Of a stretch of DNA of 64,000 bases, positions 31,680-41,683 are shown one piece after another. Both the position numbers and the translations under genes were made by a program. How positions within the stretch are numbered: the first letter of the stretch is position 1; each line of letters starts with the position of its first letter. The notes under the pieces are model-generated. The model was not told where the DNA came from. It ran no database searches and saw only the letters and a list, made by a program, of their open reading frames with translations. The stretch is from Ceratopteris richardii (Eukaryota; Streptophyta; Polypodiopsida; Polypodiales; Pteridaceae), in the NCBI GenBank assembly GCA_020310875.1, contig MU260066.1, forward strand, positions 627,501-691,500. Direction: 5' to 3'.

Positions 31680-32202
31680 TGTTATCAGGATCTTAATTCA
31701 CGTGCACATAGAGGATATGGATGCTAAAAACACACAAAATATAGATACACAAAGATACGAGATAGTACACAAGATTGGGTGCAATCTCCCCCCCCCATGC
31801 ACTATGTTTTGACAGGTGCGTAGAGTGCATGTATTTATAGGATTTTTTTCATTGTTTTGAAAATAGCGGTTACAAGGAGGGAAACTCTAAAAAGCAAGTG
31901 TGAAAGTAAAAGTTGCTCTCTTTTATGGAGAGCCTTTGCTTTTATTAACATAAATCACATTCTACAGTGATCCTTATCCTAACCGCAACTTTTATATTTG
32001 TTTCTAAAAACATAACCCTCTACATGGGTTTATCAAATATAAATCCGATTATTGGTGTCCGAACATATTTGAAACATCCATGCCCTTTCACACCTTTCAC
32101 GCCCTCATGAAGCTTCTATATCAAAACACCGAAACACATCAATAACTTAATGAATTAGCTTTCCAACAATTGCTTGTTCAACACATTTTATAATTGATAA
32201 CA
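31680..32202 (-). repeat. 3' LTR of the TR-GAG-like element
   Basis: Plus strand TGTTATCAGG to TTGATAACA. It pairs with 33805-34322 at roughly 85 percent identity by eye, so the insertion is not recent. Confidence 0.8.
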
Positions 32203-32629
32203 TGCCCCTCAATTGAAAAAGCAATTGACCTCAGCTGATAAAATAAAATAAACATGGATGGTCAATCACATGTTCCATGATTGAACAAAATAAGCATGTT
32301 CCATGTAAAAACACATGCATGGAAATGTTCATGGAGGAGTTTAATATTAAGATTATTTATGAGGTGCTAACATAGTCTCTAAGTAATTCAATAAAAGGAC
32401 GTACATTACTAGCTATTTGAATTTTTGTTTTCAATCATTCATGGTCTAGAATATGCTCTAAATATTCTAATTTGGGAACTGTAACTAAAGTATGCTCTTA
32501 CATATTAAATTCTATGTGTAAATGCATCACATGTAAAAAACTACAAGATTAAAAAAAGACAAAAATGGAAGTTTGATAATCAAAGAAAATTAGACTAGAA
32601 AGGTTGTTGTTGCTTACGTGGTTGCTACA

Positions 32630-33259
32630 AACAGATCATTTTGATAATCGATTGGCACTCTTTCTCCACATCATGAACAAAAGAAATAGCTTCATGAAGT
32701 GTTGTAGGTTGGCATGAGTGAAGCTTACTTTGAATCTCCTTCTCTAAACCGTCATCATACTTCTTTTTCATGGTAGCTTCGAAAACATCTTCAAGTAAGT
32801 GGACATACTAGATATTGCCAAAATTGATCCATATAGGTTGTAAAGATATCACTTTCCTTCCATGTAAATGCAGCCCACAAAGATCGAACATGTAGGTGGA
32901 AGTGTAGGGGAAGAAAAGAATCCTTAACCTTCTCTTGAAAGGCCCTCCATGTAATGGACGATCTAAACTATGACATAGGACATTCCATCAAAGTTGAGCC
33001 TTCCCTACTAAATAATTACTAGCAAATTTTATTTTTTCACTTTTAGCATATGATTCGTTAGAATAGAAAACGTCATAGCATTTACCATCCTTGCAAGGTT
33101 ATCTTCTTCAAATTTCATCTTCTGAAGTACTTCGTTGCATTGTCGGATCTCATTTTGGGCGCCTCAAAGTTCATGCAACAGGAGCTCCAACTGTTGCTTG
33201 AGTGGTACCTCGGGTAGAGGTGACTCACCAAAATCATCCATGATATTCATAGGGTCCAT
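32630..33259 (-). pseudogene. Gag-like remnant of the TR-GAG-like element
   Basis: From an ATG at 33259 the minus strand reads MDPMNIMDDFGESPLPEVP and a Gln/Leu-rich helix, followed by stops and frame changes. Further pieces (FTWKESDIFTTYMDQF) resemble the packing helices of plant gag proteins. No zinc knuckle is seen. Confidence 0.4.
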
Positions 33260-33422
33260 AGATATGTAGACAAAGAAACCCCCTTGTTGGATATGTGAAA
33301 ACAATTTTGAGATTTCTTGAATTAAAATGGAAAAGGGAAGGGTGATTCTTGGGAATTGAAAAAGTAAGAGAGAGATGCAACTTGTGTTAAATATAAGAAA
33401 AGAGAACTAGAGTGACAACACA

Positions 33423-33492
33423 AAGAAATAGTGTAGTGGTAAAACACTTCACTTTTGAAAGTGAGGTTCTCGGTTCAAATCCTCCCTCCTTG
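33423..33492 (+). ncRNA. tRNA-like pol III head (SINE or tRNA pseudogene)
   Basis: An A-box-like TAGTGTAGTGGT at 33429-33440 and a perfect B-box GGTTCAAATCC at 33472-33482 have tRNA-like spacing. A stem CTTCAC/GTGAGG sits where the anticodon arm would be, but its loop has 8 nt and the acceptor stem does not pair, so it is not a working tRNA gene. Probably the head of a SINE or a tRNA relic. Confidence 0.5.
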
Positions 33493-33790
33493 ATGAATTT
33501 AAGACTCCTTATTACCACTCCTTAATTAAAAGGTGGTTGCATGTAGCCAACGGCTGCCAATGGTCTCCAAGGGAGCCATGGTTGCCATGGGTGCCAAAGA
33601 TGCCAAAGTTATATGCCTTAGTCGACACCTTGGAGTAAGTCAAAGGAGAAAATGTAGGTTCAAGTTCAGGAATAGAAATAGAAACAGAGATGGGGATCAA
33701 GATCAAAATCAAAATCAGAAAACATACAAGGAAACAGAGATCGAATGCCTAAACGAATGGTGTCGAGCCCCTCCATAGTGATGCACACAA

Positions 33791-33803
33791 TGCTCTGATA
33801 CCA
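33791..33803 (-). other. Primer binding site of the TR-GAG-like element
   Basis: Minus strand TGGTATCAGAGCA directly after the right LTR, matching initiator tRNA-Met. Confidence 0.85.
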
Positions 33804-33804
33804 T

Positions 33805-34322
33805 TGTTACCAAGATCTTAATTCACATGCACATAGAGGATATGGGTGCTGAAAACACACAGAACATAGATACGCGAAGAGACGAGAGAGTACACAAGAT
33901 TGGGTGCAATCTCTCCCTCACACACTTTGTTTTGACATGCCCACAGAGTGCATGTATTTATAGAATTTTTTTCATTATGTTGAAAATGGAAGTTACAATG
34001 AGGGCAGCTTCAAAAAGCAAGCGTGAAAGTCAAAAGTTGCTCCCTTTTATGTAGAAACTTTGCTTTTATTAGCATAAATCACGGTCTACAATGATCCTTA
34101 TCCTAACCACTACTTTTATATTTGTTTCTAAAAACAAAACCCTCTACATGGGTTTATAAAATATAAATCCGATTATTGGTGTCTCTACATATTCAAAACT
34201 TCACTGCCCTTTCACACCCTCACAAACCTTCAACTGCTATATTAAAACACCAAAACACATTAATAACTTAATAAATCAACACTCCAACAATTCCTTGTTC
34301 AACACATTCCATAGTTGATTAA
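33805..34322 (-). repeat. 5' LTR of the TR-GAG-like element
   Basis: Starts TGTTACCAAG (plus strand) next to the primer site. The outer end near 34322 is mutated compared with the other LTR. Confidence 0.78.
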
Positions 34323-34332
34323 TTCATGATGG

Positions 34333-34383
34333 CCATATGAGTAGAGTAACCTTGGAGAGGAAAAGGTTACTCTACTCATATGG
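34333..34383. repeat. Perfect 21-bp inverted repeat, 9-nt loop
   Basis: Arms 34333-34353 and 34363-34383 are exact reverse complements (core ATATGAGTAGAGTAACC). The left arm sequence recurs in direct orientation at about 34512-34532, so the foldback arose by an inverted duplication within the dispersed repeat. Confidence 0.9.
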
Positions 34384-34384
34384 A

Positions 34385-34630
34385 GAAAAAAACATACATG
34401 CATGATGTTATATTTCATAGATGTACATTCCTGAAGGAACAAGAAGTTCCTACCTCAAGGGATAGACAAGGCCAAAAGTCAAATAGTTCGCTCGAGGTGC
34501 CTATTCATAATGGCCATATGAGTAGAGTAACCTTGGAAAGAACTCTAGATGGTTACTAGGAAAGGGCTATAAATAGGATAGGAGGTAAGTCCTAAGGATG
34601 TTCTTCAGTCTCTAACACTTGGTATCAAAG
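34385..34630 (+). mobile_element. LTR relic with TATA box and tRNA-Met-like primer site, plus strand
   Basis: The second copy of the dispersed repeat continues into CTATAAATAGG (34567-34577) and ends CTCTAACA at 34617, followed by TTGGTATCAAAG, a one-base variant of the tRNA-Met primer site. This is the arrangement of a 5' LTR plus primer site. No coding interior or second complete LTR is recognised. Confidence 0.5.
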
Positions 34631-35109
34631 TTTTAGGGAGATGGAGTCTTGGGCAAGATGGTGCTGAAGAGGGGGGAATTTTCTTTTTGGTTTTGGCATG
34701 AAGAGGGGATCTTGCATGCATGAAAGGAAAGTGCTATGTTCAATAATATTCCTCAAAGAATGCACATGGCAATTAGTGCTTGTGCAAAGGATGGTATGAG
34801 CAGCAAACAACTCGTTTTTCAATTCATAGTTTTAATGGCTAAAGGCCAATCGGGAAACCCAATAGAAGATTTGGCTAGTGCATAGACAAACTTAAGAGGG
34901 TGATAGAGGCATATTTTCTTCTTTCTCCTTAAGTTTTTGAAAGATTCATGGCATTTCAGTGCTAGATATTGGCTAGCCTAGATCTATCTACTCCCCTATA
35001 TGGGATACTAATCCCCCACCCTGTGCCTTCTCATATCCTCCCACATGTGTGCCATACAATGTCCTCCTCTCCCTCCATTTTCATAGGTGAGAGACTAGCA
35101 CACAAGGAA

Positions 35110-35114
35110 AGAGA

Positions 35115-35159
<45 letters not shown>

Positions 35160-35577
35160 AAGAAAAAGGAAGATAGAAAGCGAGGGAAAGAGAGAAAGAC
35201 AAAGATAGAGAGACAAACAACAAAAGGAGAGAGAGAGAAAGAGAAAGGTAAAGAGAGAGAGAAAGAGAAAGGCATAGATAGAGATAGAGACAAAGATGGA
35301 GAGAAAGAGAGAGTAAGAGATAGATGGATTCTATAGAAACGTGAGGAGAGAAAGAGACTACATGACATACATATATGCATGCATATTTTAACACATGCAC
35401 ACACACACATTCTCATGCTTACAAATGCGTGCATGTAGTACACACACACATGCATGATCATTGCCCATGAATGCATTTGAACACACATATGCAGATACAT
35501 AAATACAAGCATGCATTTACACACTCATACATACGTATATATTTATAAATATTTAGTTAACTATTGCACATATTTAG

Positions 35578-35661
<84 letters not shown>

Positions 35662-36387
35662 AAAGAGAGAGATGTATAGTTAAATAACTGCATATATGAA
35701 GTTATATACATATTTACATGCCTGCATATAACTGTTAGTTCATATATGTAAACCTATGTGCCATTATGTACACGTATACACATATAAGTGCATCTATGTG
35801 TATGTATATAGGCACATGAAATTACATATCAATGCATACACATACATGCATACCTACATAAATGCAATCATACATGCGTATATGCATCGCATACATAAAT
35901 TTTTATATACGTTAATGCATTTATACATGCATACATTGGTATGAACAAATTTCACATATGAATGCATATATATATATGTTAGCATGTTTACATGCTTGCA
36001 TTTACTTATTCTCTCACACACTGACATGCATGCATATTCAAATATACAAGATTCATGCATAACTATGTATTGATACATTTGTTCATGCATACATGCTACC
36101 TATATATGAATATATGTTCGAGAATAGATATATATGTGAATACATATTTATAGCCGGACAATAGTTTTTCCATATGCATCCATTTTGCACACACGCATAG
36201 ATCCACATACACATACACACAAGTATGTATACGCGCATACTTTTATGCATCTATAGTATGCATCTTATGATGCATATCATTATGCATGCAACCATGCATA
36301 CCTATATGCATTCATGTATTTGGTATATGCATGCTCATAGGTACATTTGTGCATCAATAGAATGCATGCCAATACATATATGAATTT
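35110..36387. repeat. Compound microsatellite region
   Basis: Order: (GA)n and GA-rich purine tract 35117-35340, (CA) patches, (AT)n 35590-35640, (TG)10 35641-35660, then about 700 bp dominated by degenerate ATGCAT/ACATGCATAC words up to 36387. Frames through it are low-complexity artefacts. Confidence 0.85.
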
Positions 36388-36616
36388 CGTTGATATACTT
36401 AGATAATGGTGTGTCTGAACACAGTAAGACCATCGGGGTACTTTTTTCCCTCCTTAGGAGATTTTTCTCCCTTCTTGTATGTATGTCTATAACCCTAACA
36501 GGTCACTCATCTTTGTACATTCTAGTGTTAATACATTCAGTATTGTGTGTTGTGCTCCAAGCTTGTTCTTCTTCCTTGTGTTGTTCACGTGCTTCTGCAG
36601 ACCTCGAACTCCAACA
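36388..36616 (+). repeat. Copia-3 5' LTR
   Basis: 229 bp, CGTTGATATAC start (mutated from TGTTGATATAT) and CCAACA end. Confidence 0.88.
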
Positions 36617-37007
36617 ATTGGTATTAGAGCAGGTCATCGTTTCATCTAGGGCATCATCGACACCCCTCCGTTCACAGTTCCAAAATTGCACGAAAATTGT
36701 TGAGCATACTCAAGGTGATTAGGAGATCAAAACAGCTTCACTTTTGTGGTGTCAAAATCGAGATATGAGCTCATTTCGGCCTCCGAACACACTATCATAG
36801 TGCTTGTGAAAGTAATTTCATCTTTCTATGCCAAAGATATATATAGGTTTGGGCTCGTCAGTATAAGCATCTCAAAGTTTGTTACAAGTTTAGTAGAACC
36901 CGACAAGGTAGTTCTATTCAACTTTTTGAGATATAGTCATTTTTTTGCATCATGGTATTTTAGTGAGTGACCATGGAAGAAAGGTGTGATGTATTTTGTA
37001 TGTTGCC
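36388..37007 (+). mobile_element. Copia-3, 5' part: LTR, primer site, leader and gag start
   Basis: The LTR 36388-36616 is homologous in reverse orientation to those at 31330 and 56508. It is followed by the primer site TTGGTATTAGAGCAGG (36618-36633), a leader, and a gag ATG at 36973 reading into DVFCMLPVE before the sequence changes abruptly at about 37008. The rest of the element is found 19.7 kb away, from 56736. Confidence 0.88.
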
Positions 37008-40000
37008 TGTTGAGGACCCTCCTTCACATCCTTGAGACTTAACCACTAAGCTAAGTGGATCACTTGTTCACAAGAGCACAAGTCCTCCTAGTAAGTCTAA
37101 ACTTGAGATCTTTGGTCATACACACGGATGACCAAACGGTATCCGATTTCAGATCCGTCTGAACCGACGGGACCCATAGATCATAGGCTTACTTTAATAC
37201 ATTCTTGCTCCCTTGGAAAAATATTTTTGTCCTCGAAAATAGAGCTATATACATACTGTAGGCAACCCCCAAGCCTCATGTCTAAAACTGGAAGAACATG
37301 GTCATGTTCTAGAGCTGGAAGAACATATCTCATCTCTGTGGTGGTGTCCCTGCCCAAATGTTTCAAAACACTATCTCGCTTTGCACTTTGATACACTAGT
37401 CAAAGTACAAATTAGTGAATGAACAATAAGGGCGGATCTAAAAACATCCCTAGCCAATTCATAGTTTCTCGATATGCGATCTAGGCACAATCATATGAAC
37501 TGGGTGGATTCAAATTACTAGTCCATTTTTGGGCATGACTGGTGCATGGACTTAGTAAGGATGGTGGAATTCATTTCCCTCGCAAGACTTTGAGAACTCT
37601 TGATTCACTTGAATTTGTTTTGGAGAACTTGAAGTTTGGTTGTCCTAAACATCTAACTTGGATGTTTGTTTAATGATTAACTCCTATCCAACATTTACTT
37701 GATTTTATCACCCGACTAGAGGACTACTTTGTCCTAATGAGTTTGAAAATCCTATGTAAACTATAGGAGAAAGTTTATCATTTTCTTTGAGTCAACCATA
37801 CTATAACTTGGCCAATGCAAATGAAAATTTGTCCAACTTAGGAAACTTTTCTCAAAGACTTGAGCTAAAGTTTTTGAGAATTGTCGATCTTCTGAGCAAT
37901 TCCTAACTTCTCCATTCTAGAGTATACTGACTCTAGGAAATCATTTATGCTATAACTTGAAGCAAACTCAAATGAATAAGTCCACTTAGACTTATTATCT
38001 TTTGAAGATTGAAAAGGTTCTTGTACATAACATCTATCTAGGATGTTCAATTTAGTTATCTAGTTCTAACCGACTAACCCTGGTCTTTTGCAAAAGGAAT
38101 CAGACACCATATCTGAGCCAATTCCAAAAGATTTGGAAAGTGAAAAGAAATAACTAAAACTCTGTACAATCAATTCAAACTTCGAAGATACATAAACTTG
38201 CTATGAGTCAAAGTCTAGATGACTCAGGACTTTAACTTCTCAAAGATATGTTTCAACAGGGTATTGAATTATTTTTTCTATCTTTAAGAGAAATAAGCTG
38301 GTTTCTCAAAAAGATTCAAAGCAAATAAAAAAACATCATCCAACCACAAGATACTAGTGCGGTAACCAACATCAGTGTGTCGACCCACTGAGGTTCTGTT
38401 GATGAGTTTTGTATTCAAATAATGCTTCACTTGAGACTAAGTTCAAGTCATATTCAGTCTTTTTGACTTCTTATTGGGAATGCAATTCTTGTGCATTTCT
38501 TTGAGTCAAACGAGTGAATTTACCAAGTTACACTAGGAACTTGACTTAGTCAATCAAATCCTTAGTTGAAAGGATTATTTCAATGTCAAAGTCCTACTAA
38601 TTCACAAATTTATTAAATATTTCTGAACCAACACTTTATCTTGAAGTGTTTCAAGAAGATCTTGAAAGTTACTTACTTCATATCTTCTATTTTCTTGATC
38701 TTGAAGTTATCTTGAAATATCTTGAGATACTAATTTATCCTTCTTGAATTTAAACTCCTTCTTTGAAGTATTTAATTTCCTTGAGGATCAGATCTAACTT
38801 CAAGATTTATTCTAAGACTAAAAGATAATTATCATCTCACGGTCCGATGTCCCATACCATCTTTCCTACATCAAATATTCGAGTATAAAATTTGGTGTCC
38901 CATACCACCCTATTTTATACTCACATTAACGTGTGAGTGAATTTTATCCTAAAGTCTAAACATATCTTGATAGAGTACCTTCTTGCTTCAATTCTTTGCG
39001 AGAATTTTGAAGTTTCAGGCATAACCTCTAACTAGATTTTCTAGGTTTTGATCCCTTCACATGATCGATTCATGATCTTGTGCTTTTCTTTGGGAACTTG
39101 AAAACCTTTTGATGGAACATCCATCCTTCTTTACTAGGATTTTCAAATGAAAACCAAATAGAATTCCAAGTACTTGAATTTTCATAGATTCAAGCTCAAT
39201 TAGTTTATTCTTGACCAATTTGTAGTGACAAGAGCTTGTGACTTCTTTTCTTTAGATTCCTTTCTTTACTGATGCTTTAGGTACCTATCTCGGCCGGGAT
39301 TTTTACAGGAATCTCTCTATTGCTTAAGTCTAAGCATCTACTCATGCTCTTTGGATTTGTACCAAAATCCCTTTAAGGATAGGCAAATAGTCATGTTTTA
39401 CCTTCCACAGACTTAAGTATCGTCTTCATGGTTGCAGACTACACTCTTGGAATTTCTTCACTCTGTTCATACTTGGAACAGCTTACTTTTTCACAATTTT
39501 CCATTGGATAAATGGAACTTGAGTGAATAATTCCCGAAAGGAATTTTATTGCCAATACTTGGGCAATCTACTGAGTAGTTCCAATAGCACATTCTTGGAC
39601 AATCATGGCCAAGTTTGATCAAGTCTAGTTGATCTTGCGACTAAAATAAAGACTTAGTCTTTATCAATAAGATCTCGTAAACTATCAAAAGCATCTTTCT
39701 TTGCTTACCCATGGGATTTTAGAGATCTTTTCCTTACTAAGTCCAAGCATACACTGATGTCTCTCAGATTCCAATCTTTTCCTTACTAAGTCCAAGCGTA
39801 CACTGATGTCTCTCAGATTCCAAAGCTAAGAATCTTTGATATACCTTTGGGTTATATCACTATTTGGACTTAAGTAACCAAACCAAAGGTTTGGGAACTG
39901 CTGGGAACTACTTGCTATAGAACTTACTTAAAAGATTTCGGTCTCACACCTAGGGAGATTTTTTCTTTCAAGAACATTTAGACTCCTGTCAAGGAATCAA

Positions 40001-41560
40001 GTAATATTAGACCACTGATTCATCTTGGAATCTTTTGCTTTCCAGTCCAATGATTCATCTTGGAATCTTTTTCTTAACTGGAATGACCTTCAAAAGAAAT
40101 TCTTGACTTTTGGACAAGATCAAGACTTAAGGATTTATTGCTTGTCCAAAAGATATTTTTTTAATCCAAGAAAATAGTTAACCAGACTATTTTCTTTGTT
40201 GGCTTAACTATAGGAAGTAGCTTAATTCCTAAAGATTACTTTGATGTATCTTTTAGGAAAATATCTTGATTCCTAAAGATTACTTGGGTTTCTTCTTTAA
40301 ACTCTAATTATCTTAAACAAAACCAAGCATACTTGTCTCATCCTCAGAAAAGTGCTTAATATAAGTATTCAACTACTTAACCAATAATCATGCATATAAA
40401 AATATATGATCTTGCATGCAAATGCATGTGAGTACATGCACGTGTTGGCATTCTCCTTTCATGCATCAAACCTAATTCAAGCAATTCTTGAGCTTGACAT
40501 GTGTGCATCCAATCATCCATGCACAAAAAATCTATCCTCTACTTTACAAAAGGTTATAAATATACGTGTGCACAGACTTGAGTGCATCCTATTCCTTTTG
40601 CAAGCAAGAAGAAAATGTGCGTGGTGCTTGAAAACATTCTTTTTAAAGGAGAGATGCACCAACAATCTTTCGTAGATGCATGCCTATGCTTGTGTTTAAT
40701 GAGTGTTTCAATATATTTTTGCTCTTTCATGTAGGTTTGAATAATTTGCATCAAGATTATCAAGAATGAAGTTTACCACCATACTTCAATGATAGAAATG
40801 CATTCTACACGAAAGGAGAGAGCAAAAACAAATATTGAAACCAATCATTAACTTGGAAAAGACTTATCTCCCAATTAAGCTACGTCCTTCCCTTGATCCT
40901 CAGGAAGAGCCAACCTCCACTCTTTGGTCCATGAGGAAAATTTACATACTCCTCCTTGAATACCATGGCTTTATCTTGTCCTTTTCTTGAAGAAATGAAA
41001 TGTTCCTTGGATTATACAACCATCCTCTATCTTCGGATGATGTGTGAAGTTGATGCTTTACTTGAACTAAGTGTGAATTAAAGAAAAGAGCTCAAAAGGA
41101 AAAGCTCTTTAAAGACCAAATCGACGTAGAACAATTGGTTCACCCCTCAACTAGAGGTTCACAATGCATGATATGCCAGAATGAGGTACAAACTTCCTAT
41201 GCTAAAGGTGGATGTTCGAAACCCATCGCACTTTTGCATGCTACAGAAATTAAAGAGCTTGCGTTTAATGGTCCAAACATGCATGGCATGTAGTTAGGAT
41301 GATACACCCGTGGCGAGCAGGTCACGGGGTCAAAACCAGAATTTGCAACTCTACACATGTCACTAGCCACATGTACTTTTGCTTCTTTGTGCTCATATGG
41401 GCAGCAACCATCGAATGATAAAAGACTCAATCATAATTTGTTACATTCTAAGCCAATGACCTTGTTTAGCTCAGTACATCGAGGGTTCAATACCTCGAAG
41501 TCACCTTGCGCAGATCTCACGAGGTTGCCAAACACAGTGGATGGGTTTTGAGATTGATTT
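37008..41560. other. Unidentified 4.6-kb segment inside the nest
   Basis: It begins TGTTGAGGACCCTCC exactly where Copia-3 gag is interrupted, which could be an LTR edge. No protein is recognised apart from a faint minus-strand end near 37190-37260 (SIFEDKNIF) that resembles the tail of plant chromovirus polyproteins. The segment is T-rich with local duplications, for example a 49-bp unit at 39727-39775 and 39776-39824, and repeated GATTCATCTTGGAATCTTT near 40016 and 40048. It does not match the Gypsy-1 LTR or the missing Copia-2 half. Confidence 0.45.
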
Positions 41561-41683
41561 TGTGGATACTCTGAAGAGTTGGATAGGGGTATCTACTTGA
41601 GAATGGGGCTTTTTAGGGACCCATTTACGAGTGATTCTACTTTTGCGCATGGAAAAATATGTGTCCGTGCGTGATGTGTAAGA

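Larger units (their letters stand above)
31680..34322 (-). mobile_element. Non-autonomous LTR element (TR-GAG-like), minus strand
   Basis: Two LTRs of about 520 bp (31680-32202 and 33805-34322) share many blocks (ACACAAGATTGGGTGCAATC, CCTTATCCTAACC, CTCTACATGGGTTTAT, AATCCGATTATTGGTGTC). A tRNA-Met primer site (33791-33803) adjoins the right LTR, so the element reads on the minus strand. A purine stretch (TTGAGGGGCA) adjoins the left LTR. The 1.6-kb interior has only a decayed gag-like frame and no RT or integrase, so it would have to move with enzymes of another element. Confidence 0.8.

Noticed and set aside
35081..35524. Long Ser/Leu frames on the minus strand
   Set aside because: They come from GA-rich and CA-rich simple repeats.
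37181..37396. Chromodomain-type gypsy tail (SIFEDKNIF)
   Set aside because: The similarity is limited to a few residues and no integrase or RT precedes it, so it was kept only as a remark.
41440..41520. Possible tRNA gene (TAGCTCAGTACA and GGGTTCAATACC)
   Set aside because: The A-box and B-box are only about 10 bases apart, and no cloverleaf can be drawn.
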